Shown: piece by piece, positions 20,370-29,267 of the stretch
Position numbering within the stretch: position 1 is the stretch's first letter
Layout: each line of letters starts with the position of its first letter
Virus record (IMG/VR): IMGVR_UViG_3300046791_000394
Span: 1-30,504 of that record
Reading direction: 5' to 3' (one strand)
Source: a virus
Length of the DNA stretch: 30,504 nt
Program-made: the position numbers and the translations under genes
Notes under the pieces: model-generated
What the model was told of the DNA's origin: nothing
The model's input: only the letters and a program-made list of their open reading frames with translations
Databases searched by the model: none

Positions 20370-21451
20370 TGGGCGGCTACTACGCACTCCTCGCGCGTCA
20401 GCCCGACCTGCTCCAGGCGATGCAGGCCGGCGGGCTCACGAAGGCGCAGCGCGATCAGCGCGAGTTTCAGCAGCAGCAGCTAACGCGGCAGGACGACCAG
20501 TTCAAGTTCCAGCGTGAGCAGTATCTCGCGGAGCGCGAGGCGGACAGGGCTGCAGCCGAGAACAAGGCGAAAGAGGCCGGGGCGACGCAACTCGCGAATC
20601 GAGAGCGCTATTTCGCTCGGGCGTATGAGGCGAACCAGGGCAATCCGGAGATGCTCGCGCGGATCGACACTGCGGCACAGGCGCAAGGCGTGAAGGTCGA
20701 TCGACCGATCAGTCTGAATCTATCGGGCGGTGAGACCTACACCGAGGGGCAGCCATCCGGGGACGAAATTGCGATGCAGCTCGAGGGGCGAGCATCCGGG
20801 CGGCTCGGGCCACCGAAGCCGGAGGAGATGCAGAAGCCCCCCACCACGGGCGACATCACGGAGTTCGAGAGGACCCACTCGGCTCTCCAGCGCGGCACCC
20901 CCACGTACGAGGTCGCCCTTACCGACTGGCTCACCGGGCAAAAGCAGAAATCCAGCCCAGGGGGCTTCAAGGGCTCGCCGACCGTTGTGCTTCGCGAGGA
21001 GTGGCAGGGTCAGCAGGTCTACAAGGACACGCAGCAGATCGCGGCGGCACTGTCGAAAGCGCAGTCGAGCTCGGCGACTCCGGCCGGCGATATGAGCCTC
21101 GTGTTCGCCTACATGAAGCTCCTCGATCCGAATTCGACGGTGCGTGAAGGCGAGTACGCGTCTGCCAAGGACGCGACCGGCGTCCCGGGTCAGGTCCTCA
21201 ACATGTACAACGGCGCCCTCAAGGGACGCATCTTGAACGACGAGCAGCGCGCCAACTTCATGGGCGAGGCTGGACGTCTGTTTGGCGCCCAGAAGTCCCG
21301 CTACCAGTCAAAGGCCGAGCAGTATCGAAGGCTCGCGGCGAAAGCTGGCGCCGATCCTAATGACGTGGTTCTCCCCGACTCGTTCTCACGGCATGGCCAG
21401 GGTCCGTCCGACGCCGAGATCGACGCCTTGCTCGACGCAGGAGGTCCGTGA
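20369..21451 (+). CDS. Probable DNA-ejection / internal virion protein
   Basis: 360 aa, TAATG overlap at the start; an upstream in-frame extension is rejected. The N-terminal third is a charged coiled coil (QREFQQQQLTRQDDQFKFQR ... YLAEREADRAAAENKAKEAG). The C-terminal third carries the pattern GDMSLVFAYMKLLDPNSTVR, EGEYASAKDATGVPGQVLN, MYNGALKGRILNDEQRANFM, which recurs in internal virion or ejection proteins of podoviruses. No enzymatic motif. Location between two other ejection-type genes supports a role in forming or passing through the DNA-translocation channel. Confidence 0.75.
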   Translation: MGGYYALLARQPDLLQAMQAGGLTKAQRDQREFQQQQLTRQDDQFKFQREQYLAEREADRAAAENKAKEAGATQLANRERYFARAYEANQGNPEMLARIDTAAQAQGVKVDRPISLNLSGGETYTEGQPSGDEIAMQLEGRASGRLGPPKPEEMQKPPTTGDITEFERTHSALQRGTPTYEVALTDWLTGQKQKSSPGGFKGSPTVVLREEWQGQQVYKDTQQIAAALSKAQSSSATPAGDMSLVFAYMKLLDPNSTVREGEYASAKDATGVPGQVLNMYNGALKGRILNDEQRANFMGEAGRLFGAQKSRYQSKAEQYRRLAAKAGADPNDVVLPDSFSRHGQGPSDAEIDALLDAGGP

Positions 21452-21858
21452 TGCCGAACTACTACACGATGGCCAACGCCCAGTTACCGAACATGGGCGA
21501 GATTGCCGCTCGCATGAAGGCGAAGCGGGCCGCGAGAAAAGGCAGCGCTGGCGACACCCCGGCCGACGCCACCGGCGAACAGCGGTCTGTCATGCTCCCA
21601 GGCGAGGCGCCGATCCAGGCGCAGGGCGTGTCAGGACAGCAACCGGTCGGCGTAACGATCGGGGCGCCGCAGATGCAGCAGGCGCCGTCCCAGTCCTACC
21701 AGATGCAGCCCATGCAATTCCAGGTTCGTGGCCAGCCGCAACAGCAGCCCATCAACGCGCAGGCGAACATGGATCCACGCGCGGCCAGAGTCCGCGCGCT
21801 GATGTCGCAGGGGCTCTCCTACGAACAGGCGATGCAGAAGGTCCAGGCCGGTGGCTGA
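21451..21858 (+). CDS. Gln/Met/Pro-rich small virion protein
   Basis: 135 aa; the ATG shares a base with the preceding stop, and a GTG one codon upstream is possible. The first 30 residues are helical and basic (MGEIAARMKAKRAARKGSAG). The middle is low-complexity (MQQAPSQSYQMQPMQFQVRG). A conserved-looking C-terminal helix, RAARVRALMSQGLSYEQAMQ, resembles short UBA-like or 'G...EQA' helices also present near the start of the following protein. It probably is a minor ejection or connector component. No family is known. Confidence 0.6.
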   Translation: MPNYYTMANAQLPNMGEIAARMKAKRAARKGSAGDTPADATGEQRSVMLPGEAPIQAQGVSGQQPVGVTIGAPQMQQAPSQSYQMQPMQFQVRGQPQQQPINAQANMDPRAARVRALMSQGLSYEQAMQKVQAGG

Positions 21859-23800
21859 TACGGCGCAATACGGAGGGCGACCGATCGACGAGACTCGGCC
21901 GATCATCCATAACGCGGACGGGTCTTTCTCGACCGAGCGCACGATTACCGTCGAGGCCGATGGGCGCCACTATGTGATCCCCACGATCGTAGGTGGAAAG
22001 CCCAGGACGCCAGACGAGGCCGTGGCGCTATGGCGAACAGGAAAGAACCAGCCCGTTGGCGTCTTCGCCAACGCGGACGAGGCCGAGAGTTATGCTGTAG
22101 CTCGCTCGAAGAGGATCGGTAACGTACGCGGGGACGAGGCCGGACAACAGGGGCCGGTGGCTGACGCGGCAACACAGGACCGCGCCGCCCAGCGCGAGGC
22201 GGTGCGCGCACTTGTCAATGCCGGGATCCCGCTTGAGGAGGCGGCCTCGCGCGTGCGGGCCAGGGTGGCGGCGCGAGCTCAGGCGCCGGCGGCGAAGGCT
22301 GGTGCTCCGGTCGAGCCGAAGATGGGCGTCTTCGAGGCTGCCGGGCTCGGCATCGGCAAGGGCGCGCTCCTTGGCGCCGACGAGGAGATCGGTGGCGCGC
22401 TCGAGTCCATCACGCCTGGGCGCTCGCCGGGGTTCCCTCCGGGGTACACGCTGACCAACGGTCGGCTCGTGAAGCCAGAGGACCAGCCGCCGCGGCCGTC
22501 TTATGTGGAGGCCAGGGACGCGCGAGTGGCCAAGAGCGAGAAGGCCCACGAGGACCAGCCCGTGGCCAACATCGCCGGCCAGGCCATCGGCACCATTGCC
22601 ACGGCCCCGTTCGCGCCGGCAGCCTCGACGTGGAAGGGCGCCGTGGCAGTCGGCGCCGGGTACGGCGCGATCACGGGCGCCACGGACTCCAAGTCCGACC
22701 TGACCAAGGGAGAAGTCGGTGGCGTGCTCGCCGACTCAGCGATCGGCGCCGGTGTCGGCGCTGCGGCCGGAGTGGCCGGACACGCCGTCGCCCAGGGCGT
22801 CACGGCCGGCGTGCGGACCGTCAAAGCGGCTCTGCAGGAGTCGAAGCTGGCCACCTCTCTCACCAAGTACCTCGGTGAAGTAGCCGAGCGCGGCGGCAAC
22901 CCCGAGATGCGACGCCAGGCCGCCGGCAAGCTGATGGAGGAAGCGATCAGTGCCTCCGGAGATGCCCAGATCCCGCTGGAGTCGTTCAAGCAGTACGCCG
23001 CGGACGTCATCGCCAGAGGCTCCAACCCCGCGGCTGGCGGCGCCAGCGCGCTGGAGAAGGAGTTCACCAAGGCGTCGCAGCAGCTTTTCAAGACCCGCAA
23101 GAACGGCATCACCATGCGCGAGATCCAGAACGCTCTGAGCACATGGAGCGAGAAGATGGCCGACGCGGGTGACGACGCCGGGGCGAGGCGTCTGGCGTCT
23201 GGAGCCCGCGAGGCGCTCATCAACGACCTGAATGCCGCTACCGAGAACCCGATGTTGGCGCGCGCCGCCGACCTGCTCGACGCGAGGTCGGACTACTTCA
23301 GGGCGATGCGCGACAAGGATTTGCAGACCATCGTCAAGAAGTCCATCGATGCCTCGAGCGAGGGTGGCGCTACGATCAGCCCGCAAAAATTCGCCTCGTT
23401 GAACACGGGCGAGCGCTGGGACGAGATCGTCAAAGCTTTCGGAAGCGACAAGGCCGGTCTCGAGGCTTGGAAATCAGGCGTTGAGGCCGCCCGAGCTCTC
23501 GTTCGCGCCGGGAAGGGCAAGAGCTGGCTCCCGGAGGTCATCACCAAGCTGTCGCCGCAAGCTACGAAGTCGTTCAATCAGATCGCGAACTACCGAAACA
23601 TCTCAAAAATGTTCACTCAGCCGGAGATGAAAAGCGACTTCTTGCGCCTCATCTCGCCGGAGATGGGTGACAAGCCGCGCGAGGCTCTCGCGATCCTGAC
23701 GCGGCTATCGGGCCGCTTGGCGAAAGAAGAATACAGCGCCGCGGTCGCCGCTCGTGACGAGAAGCCGACGCCCGCGTTCGCCTCGAAGGGGCTGCAGTAA
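21851..23800 (+). CDS. Large ejection-type virion protein
   Basis: 649 aa from GTG 21851, overlapping the previous gene by 8 bp. The N-terminal 95 residues form a recognisable phage module: IIHNADGSFSTERTITVEAD, GRHYVIPTIVGGKPRTPDEA, VALWRTGKNQPVGVFANADE, AESYAVARSKRIGNVRG. It is found at the start of several internal virion proteins. Two Gly/Ala-rich hydrophobic stretches near 225-320 (VANIAGQAIGTIATAPFAPA, GVLADSAIGAGVGAAAGVAG) could insert into membranes. The remaining 330 residues are helical (LTKYLGEVAERGGNPEMRRQ onward). It is the last gene before the tailspike and is consistent with a protein injected to build the envelope channel. Confidence 0.78.
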   Translation: MADTAQYGGRPIDETRPIIHNADGSFSTERTITVEADGRHYVIPTIVGGKPRTPDEAVALWRTGKNQPVGVFANADEAESYAVARSKRIGNVRGDEAGQQGPVADAATQDRAAQREAVRALVNAGIPLEEAASRVRARVAARAQAPAAKAGAPVEPKMGVFEAAGLGIGKGALLGADEEIGGALESITPGRSPGFPPGYTLTNGRLVKPEDQPPRPSYVEARDARVAKSEKAHEDQPVANIAGQAIGTIATAPFAPAASTWKGAVAVGAGYGAITGATDSKSDLTKGEVGGVLADSAIGAGVGAAAGVAGHAVAQGVTAGVRTVKAALQESKLATSLTKYLGEVAERGGNPEMRRQAAGKLMEEAISASGDAQIPLESFKQYAADVIARGSNPAAGGASALEKEFTKASQQLFKTRKNGITMREIQNALSTWSEKMADAGDDAGARRLASGAREALINDLNAATENPMLARAADLLDARSDYFRAMRDKDLQTIVKKSIDASSEGGATISPQKFASLNTGERWDEIVKAFGSDKAGLEAWKSGVEAARALVRAGKGKSWLPEVITKLSPQATKSFNQIANYRNISKMFTQPEMKSDFLRLISPEMGDKPREALAILTRLSGRLAKEEYSAAVAARDEKPTPAFASKGLQ

Positions 23801-26662
23801 ATGGGCGTTCTCCGCGACGCAGGCTGGCAGCCGCTCGACAACACCGGCGCGATCATGTCCGGCGCCAAGGCGTACTGGTACAACACCGGCGCCTCGACGA
23901 CACCAAAGAACACGTACAGCAACTACGGGCTGTCGAGTGCGAACGCGAACCCGGTTGTAGCCGACGCCTACGGCCGCTTCGGGGCGATCTTCGGCCTCGA
24001 CGACGCCGGTTACCGTCTTGTACTCAAGACGTCCGCCGACGTCACCATCGGCACCTACGACGAGCAGTACGCGAAGTCTCTCGTGGTCGACGAGGAGACG
24101 CGGCGCACGTCGATCGTCACATCGCCGCGCGACTACGGTTGCGTCGGTGACGGGTCGACGAACGACGCCACCCACTTCGGCCAGGCCCTGGCTGCGGCTG
24201 TCGTTCTCGACGGCGAGGGTCTGACCTATAGGGTCGATTCATCGAGCAACGTGCGCAGCGGTATGACGCTTCGCAATATGACAGCCGATTTCTCAAACGC
24301 CTCGCTGCTCTATGGCCTTGGCGTCCCGGGGTCGGTTGGTTCTCCTGTAGCTGTATCGAGCGCGGTGACCGGCGGTCAGAGCATTACGCCGAACAGCGTA
24401 TCTGGCCTGTCTGCGGGCGACCTGATCTTGCTCTATAGCACGGACACGCTCGCGACGAATCATGCCTACGCAGAGCTTTTCGTAATCGAGCAGATCTCCG
24501 GTGGGGACGTTTTGGTCAACGGAATCATCCTCGGCACCTATTCGACGAACGTCAATCTGCGAAAGGTTACCGACGTCGCCGACGTGGTGCTCGAGGACAT
24601 GACCATCATCGCGCCGAATGGCGGGATCCCGCTGTTTCTCAGCTACGCCCGGCGCGTGAAGTGCCGGAACGTGAAGATCAAGAGCTCCGATGCAACCGAG
24701 TATGTAAGGGTAGACAATTGCTACGGTGTCGATATTGAAGGCTGCTCGCTGAGATCTGGCGACTCTGGCGAAGCGGGAGGAGTTGTTATCGGCGGGGCCT
24801 CCCGCGACATCACACTACGCGGATGCCGCATCGAGCGCGCCCTTGCCGCCATCACGGTTGGCGACAACTACGCCCAGTTAGATGGCATTGCACGGGATGT
24901 GCGTATCGCCGGTTGCGAGCTGGTGTGGTGCGGCGGCATCGTCGTCGCAGAGGGTGGTCGGTACGTCGAGATCGATGGTTGCAATCTGATGTGCGACGCA
25001 TCGCCATCCGTTGCGTCGACACCAGCGATCCTTGTTGGCGGGGCAGATGTAGCGGTGCGCGGCAATTCGATCCGCAACCCGGAAGGTCCGGCGATCACGG
25101 TAACGCCGTTGCTGGATTGCGATTACATCAACATCACTGGGAATAGGATCATCGGCGGCGAGACGCACGCTGTCGTATTGTCCGACACGGCTTTTACGGT
25201 CCGCCACGTTGAGATATCACGCAATCTGATCCGCGGGAACGCCGGGGACTATGTTAGGTGCCTAGGGACTACCGTCACCGAGCTCTTCGTCGAAGGCAAC
25301 GATCTCGCCGCCGCTACGGTGGGAACCAAGGCGATCAATCTAACGATGGCCGATGCCGCGGACCTAGTATCGGCATCGCGCAACAAGATCACATTCGGGG
25401 CTACCTCATTCACTCATGGAATCTACTATTCCGTGGGCAGCGGGACGACGGGTCGCGCCGCTTTCGACGGGAACATAATCGACGGGACATCGGCAGCAGC
25501 CACCATCACCGGAATTGGTGTTGTGAACGGCAGCGGGAACCTGGGGCAGATTGGCGTTTGCGACAACCGGATAACCGCTATCGTTACCGGGATCAACCAG
25601 GCAGCGTCGACTGCCGACGCACGCATCGACGGCAACACTGTGCGGGCTCGGGTTAATGTCACCGGTACCGGTATTGCGGGCGCGACGGGCGGGAGCATTT
25701 CGAACAACACGATCGGGCGTGTCGCTGGAGCGTCCGGTGTGTTCACCGGGATAAGTGCCACTGGCAGCTCCGGCATGCAGGTGCTCGGGAACAATGTCAT
25801 AGCTTCACAGTCCGGCATCGTGGTCACCGGAAGCGGCGGTACCGACGACGGTGTTACCGTGTCCGGCAATGTCGTAACAATCACCCCGGAGGGCGGTGCG
25901 AATTGGTACGGGATCAGCCTCCCTGGATCCACTCTGCGCCGGGTGTCGGTTTCGGGTAATGTGGTTGTGTTCTCCTCCGGTGGAACCACGTGTCTCAACA
26001 TTGGCACCGTGGACGGCATTTCGATCATCGGGAACACGTTCACCGGCGGATCAACCGGGATCGTCTTCGGAACGGTCACCGAGGCTATCCAGTCCGACAA
26101 CGTGTTTTCTGGCAATACCGCGACGAGCGGCACCTACACCAACTCGTCGGTCAATACAGGGTACATCAACCTCGACATCACAACCGTCCGCCTTATCCCG
26201 GCCAATGTCATCCAGAACACCACCGAGGCCGGGGTGCCGGACGGAAACACCGCGCCGCTGATCGAGCGCATCAATGGAGCTACGGACAAGGCGCACCGAC
26301 TGGTCTGGGCGGCGGCCGGGGTGGTTGAAATCGACTTCGCCCCGTTCGCGTACCCGCCTGATCTCGATGACGCGCAGAACCTCACCGTCAACCTATTGAT
26401 CAGCAAAGACACCAACACCGACAGCGCGGCGGTGGTTGCCGTCTCCTACTTTGAAGGAATTGGCGACTCGAACGCCGGTGGCAATACGGCCGCCCTCGCG
26501 ACCGCAGCGATCACCAAATATACGGTGACGATCGCCGCCAATGATGTCGGCGCGTACCCGACAATGGCCAAGGTCGGTCTGACGCCAGGAGCGCACAACA
26601 ACGACGCGATCCGCCTGCATGCTGCGTGGATCGAATACGCCAGCAAGAAGCACACAGCCTAG
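23801..26662 (+). CDS. Tailspike / receptor-binding beta-helix protein
   Basis: 953 aa; the ATG immediately follows the preceding stop. Residues 1-95 are a head/hub-binding domain (GAKAYWYNTGASTTPKNTYS, NPVVADAYGRFGAIFGLDDA, YRLVLKTSADVTIGTYD). Residue 109 begins a pectate-lyase-like entry motif PRDYGCVGDGSTNDATHF, after which come many turns of right-handed beta-helix with 'G..I..N.I' periodicity (ITGNRIIGGETHAVVLSD, ISRNLIRGNAGDYVRC, IDGNTVRARVNVTGTGIAG, VSGNVVTITPEGGANWYGIS). The last 150 residues are a different beta domain (TEAGVPDGNTAPLIERINGA). It probably binds and may degrade a host surface polysaccharide. Catalytic residues cannot be assigned by eye. Confidence 0.88.
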   Translation: MGVLRDAGWQPLDNTGAIMSGAKAYWYNTGASTTPKNTYSNYGLSSANANPVVADAYGRFGAIFGLDDAGYRLVLKTSADVTIGTYDEQYAKSLVVDEETRRTSIVTSPRDYGCVGDGSTNDATHFGQALAAAVVLDGEGLTYRVDSSSNVRSGMTLRNMTADFSNASLLYGLGVPGSVGSPVAVSSAVTGGQSITPNSVSGLSAGDLILLYSTDTLATNHAYAELFVIEQISGGDVLVNGIILGTYSTNVNLRKVTDVADVVLEDMTIIAPNGGIPLFLSYARRVKCRNVKIKSSDATEYVRVDNCYGVDIEGCSLRSGDSGEAGGVVIGGASRDITLRGCRIERALAAITVGDNYAQLDGIARDVRIAGCELVWCGGIVVAEGGRYVEIDGCNLMCDASPSVASTPAILVGGADVAVRGNSIRNPEGPAITVTPLLDCDYINITGNRIIGGETHAVVLSDTAFTVRHVEISRNLIRGNAGDYVRCLGTTVTELFVEGNDLAAATVGTKAINLTMADAADLVSASRNKITFGATSFTHGIYYSVGSGTTGRAAFDGNIIDGTSAAATITGIGVVNGSGNLGQIGVCDNRITAIVTGINQAASTADARIDGNTVRARVNVTGTGIAGATGGSISNNTIGRVAGASGVFTGISATGSSGMQVLGNNVIASQSGIVVTGSGGTDDGVTVSGNVVTITPEGGANWYGISLPGSTLRRVSVSGNVVVFSSGGTTCLNIGTVDGISIIGNTFTGGSTGIVFGTVTEAIQSDNVFSGNTATSGTYTNSSVNTGYINLDITTVRLIPANVIQNTTEAGVPDGNTAPLIERINGATDKAHRLVWAAAGVVEIDFAPFAYPPDLDDAQNLTVNLLISKDTNTDSAAVVAVSYFEGIGDSNAGGNTAALATAAITKYTVTIAANDVGAYPTMAKVGLTPGAHNNDAIRLHAAWIEYASKKHTA

Positions 26663-26670
26663 GAGACATG

Positions 26671-27159
26671 ATGAAGCTCAGCACCGCTACCGCCCTGTTT
26701 GCCGCGCTCCTCGCCCCGTCATTGGCCTTGTCCGCGCCAGCCCCATCCGCTGACACCGCCCAGGCAAACAACGCGCTGTCGGGTGTTGCTCTCAATGCCT
26801 CGGCCGGAACCCGCACGCTCACCGCGAGCTTCGACTACAAGGCCGGTGTGCCGGCGCCGTTCACCAAGTGGCGCGTTTCGGTGTTCTACACCTACTCGGC
26901 GGCAACGACGGTTACGGCGGTCTTCTCGTGCGCGCAGGACGGCACGAACTATGCGAGCCTGACGAGCCGGAGCATTGCGGCCGGTGCCTCGACGGTCTCG
27001 ATCGTCACCGACACGTACACCACCAGCGGCGCGAGCGCAGACCTCATGCTCGAGTACGATATTCAGGGGTGCGCCAAGGCAAAGATCGTCTTCGGTGGGG
27101 CGTCCGCTGGCGCTGGTGACCTCATCACGGTCGACTGGGTTGCCGTGGTGGGTGGATAA
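26671..27159 (+). CDS. Exported beta-sandwich protein next to the tailspike
   Basis: 162 aa from ATG 26671, 5 nt after AGGAG (an ATG one codon earlier is too close). MKLSTATALFAALLAPSLAL followed by SAPAPSADTAQ looks like a Sec signal peptide with AxA-type cleavage near residue 22. The mature part is all beta: RTLTASFDYKAGVPAPFTKW, RVSVFYTYSAATTVTAVFSC, AQDGTNYASLTSRSIAAGAS, LMLEYDIQGCAKAKIVFGGA and ITVDWVAVVGG, a jelly-roll-like order with two cysteines. It lies within the tail-fibre region, where export signals are not expected. It could be a virion protein that passes the membrane, or a surface modifier. Confidence 0.72.
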   Translation: MKLSTATALFAALLAPSLALSAPAPSADTAQANNALSGVALNASAGTRTLTASFDYKAGVPAPFTKWRVSVFYTYSAATTVTAVFSCAQDGTNYASLTSRSIAAGASTVSIVTDTYTTSGASADLMLEYDIQGCAKAKIVFGGASAGAGDLITVDWVAVVGG

Positions 27160-27160
27160 T

Positions 27161-28123
27161 ATGCGAACCTGGCTCCTCGCCGCAGCTCTCGTCATGATCG
27201 GGTCCGCAGCGATCGCGACGGACAACTACGGCCTGATCGAATCCAAGCCCAACGGCGCTGCGTTCACGCAGAACGGTGACGTGACGTTCGGCGCCACCAA
27301 CGGCCCGTTCATCGAGAACGCCGCGAGCTCCACAACTAACCCGACGCTCGTGCCGGACAAGGCGAGTCCGACCGCAGGCGTCGGTGGAACGAGCGGCGAC
27401 GTGGACATCATCACGGCCGGCGTGTCCCGCATCAATGTGGACACGGCGGGCGCAGTAACCAACGCCACGAGCACTACGTTCAATGCGAACGTGGTGCTGA
27501 TCAGCAACAGCGAGGCAAACTTCGGCACCGGCAGCCTCGCGAACATCGCCTACCGCACCGAGCAGACGCCGGATAGCTGGATTTTCGCCGTTCCGCCGGC
27601 CAGCAACGCGCTTCTCATCATGGAGAGCGCCGACCGCACGACCGACATGGGGCACGCGCAGCAGACGAACCCCACCGTGTATCTCCATAGCGCCGACGCG
27701 ACCAATACGGCGCAGTGGGTGAGCCTAGTTCACAACCAGACGAACGCCGTAGTTTCCACCGGGGCCGGCGACCTCAGCGTTACCCCGGCCGGTCTCGATG
27801 TTCTGGTCACGGGCCGTATCTCATCGGTGCCGACCACGCTGATTTCCCTCGACGCCGCCACGGCCATTGCCATCACGCGCAATTTCCACAACGTCGATTG
27901 CGTCGGGGCCGAGACGATAACGACAGCCACGGGCGGCACGGCCGGGATGATTCTGACGCTGCTGTTCAACACGGATTCCGACGTCTGCACTCTTACAGAC
28001 ACCGCCGCGGCCACCGCCGACACGTTCAACCTGAGTGCGGCGTTTGCCTCGACGACTGGAGACACCATCACGTTCATCCATGACGGAACGAAGTGGTACG
28101 AGATTGGGCGGGCCGTAAACTAA
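27161..28123 (+). CDS. Exported fibre-like protein A
   Basis: 320 aa, starting 1 bp after the previous stop; the upstream in-frame extension is rejected. MRTWLLAAALVMIGSAAIA is a good Sec signal peptide, with mature start TDNYGLIE. The body is beta-rich and Thr/Asn/Ala-rich (FTQNGDVTFGATNGPFIENA, VDIITAGVSRINVDTAGAVT). The C-terminus, TLLFNTDSDVCTLTDTAAAT, LSAAFASTTGDTITFIHDG and TKWYEIGRAVN, matches the capping domain of many phage fibres ('...G..I.L......W.E'). It shares the exported A-[TS]DNYGL motif with the protein at 28206, so the two are probably paralogues. Confidence 0.75.
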   Translation: MRTWLLAAALVMIGSAAIATDNYGLIESKPNGAAFTQNGDVTFGATNGPFIENAASSTTNPTLVPDKASPTAGVGGTSGDVDIITAGVSRINVDTAGAVTNATSTTFNANVVLISNSEANFGTGSLANIAYRTEQTPDSWIFAVPPASNALLIMESADRTTDMGHAQQTNPTVYLHSADATNTAQWVSLVHNQTNAVVSTGAGDLSVTPAGLDVLVTGRISSVPTTLISLDAATAIAITRNFHNVDCVGAETITTATGGTAGMILTLLFNTDSDVCTLTDTAAATADTFNLSAAFASTTGDTITFIHDGTKWYEIGRAVN

Positions 28124-28209
28124 TGCGTCTCTCGTCGCTCACGCAAACCACGCTGCGGGCCTACTATCGCGTCAACATGATGGGGCCGGGCGAGCCGCTG
28201 CCGCAATGA
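28123..28209 (+). CDS. 28-codon mini-gene coupling two exported proteins
   Basis: The ATG at 28123 forms a TAATG overlap with the stop of the previous gene, and its TGA overlaps the ATG at 28206 (ATGA). Translation starts MRLSSLTQTTLRAYYRVNMM and ends with PGEPLPQ. There is no other reading in the gap between two large genes, and its junctions are the same as those of real genes here. It may serve only as a coupling leader. Confidence 0.45.
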   Translation: MRLSSLTQTTLRAYYRVNMMGPGEPLPQ

Positions 28210-29267
28210 TGATTCTCGCGCTCGTGGCCGTGGTCGCCTCGGACAACTACGGCCTGGTCCAGGTAAATTCCCCGTATTTTACGGTCGGCATCGAGGCCAC
28301 AGATGGAATTCTCGGGACGCGCACGTTTATGAAGTTGGGCAGCGCCGCGCACGGCGCCGTCTATGCGGCAGCGGACGGCGAGTCGGTTGACCTGGCCGGT
28401 ACGTCGGTAAACTTGTGGCTGCGCGACACCCCTCCGCTTGTCGACGGGACGGCATTCCAGATCGAAGAAGAGGATGAAGCGCGGATTGCCACCATCGACT
28501 ACGTCGGCGGGATCCCTGAATTTAACACAACCATGCCGTTCTATTTCCAAAACGGGATCATAGGCCAGGACGAGACGCCATCAACTACCTTCGCGCTCCG
28601 CGGCAAGCCGGTCATGCTCCAGACACCGACCGTCTCGACGGGGCAGCTCTTCGGCGTCGTCAACGGCATCGGCGGCGGGTCGGTGACGCCGCTCTCGTAT
28701 GACATCGCGTCGGGGATCTACACGCTCTCGCTCGGCTCCGGTGTCTCGCTCAAGCTTCAAGCCGACACCTCGGTAGGGACGGGCGTCATCAAGGCCGGCG
28801 CCTCGAACGGTGCGGTCAGGTATGGCGGTGAGGCTGAGATCGGCATCGACACGACGGCGACCGCTACGACGTTCGTGGCGAGTGTAGCGAAGTCGATCAC
28901 GACGAGCTCAAAGACGCTCGTTCACTCCTGGTACGGCAGCGGGCTCGATGCTGACTGGATCTCGCAGACGGCGACGTGCACGGCCGGCGTGGTCACGGTC
29001 GATGTCCAGTCGCCGTACATCGCCATCCAACCGAACAACGCGGCCTGCACGGTGACGTTTACGAAGACGACGGCGAACACGATCGGGAAGCCGATCCGCG
29101 GCGTGGTGGCGATGGTGACCAACTCTCCCGGCGCCGGAACCGTTAAGTTTGCCGGCCTCACGTACAGCCCGACGCTCTGCTCGACCACCGGCATTGTGCT
29201 CGGCGAGTCGATCACGATCGCCTACGACACGGTCCTGGATTCGTGGACCACGCAGGCTTGCGACTGA
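28206..29267 (+). CDS. Exported fibre-like protein B
   Basis: 353 aa, first ATG at 28206 (a second at 28209). MMILALVAVVA followed by SDNYGLVQV is a short hydrophobic leader without a basic residue; its cleavage site aligns with that of the gene at 27161 (IA-TDNYGL versus VA-SDNYGL). The body is beta-rich (YVGGIPEFNTTMPFYFQNG, IIGQDETPSTTFALRGKPVM, GGGSVTPLSYDIASGIYTLS). The end, CTVTFTKTTANTIGKPIRGV, KFAGLTYSP and SITIAYDTVLDSWTTQACD, again resembles a fibre cap. It may be a paralogue with a decayed signal or a different anchoring mode. The start codon choice is not decided by a ribosome site. Confidence 0.72.
   Translation: MMILALVAVVASDNYGLVQVNSPYFTVGIEATDGILGTRTFMKLGSAAHGAVYAAADGESVDLAGTSVNLWLRDTPPLVDGTAFQIEEEDEARIATIDYVGGIPEFNTTMPFYFQNGIIGQDETPSTTFALRGKPVMLQTPTVSTGQLFGVVNGIGGGSVTPLSYDIASGIYTLSLGSGVSLKLQADTSVGTGVIKAGASNGAVRYGGEAEIGIDTTATATTFVASVAKSITTSSKTLVHSWYGSGLDADWISQTATCTAGVVTVDVQSPYIAIQPNNAACTVTFTKTTANTIGKPIRGVVAMVTNSPGAGTVKFAGLTYSPTLCSTTGIVLGESITIAYDTVLDSWTTQACD

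Noticed and set aside
23801-29267. Diversity-generating retroelement linked to the receptor-binding genes
   Set aside because: Podoviruses with tail-tip diversification exist, so this was looked for. No reverse transcriptase motif or template-like repeat of the tailspike or fibre-cap sequence was seen in the window.
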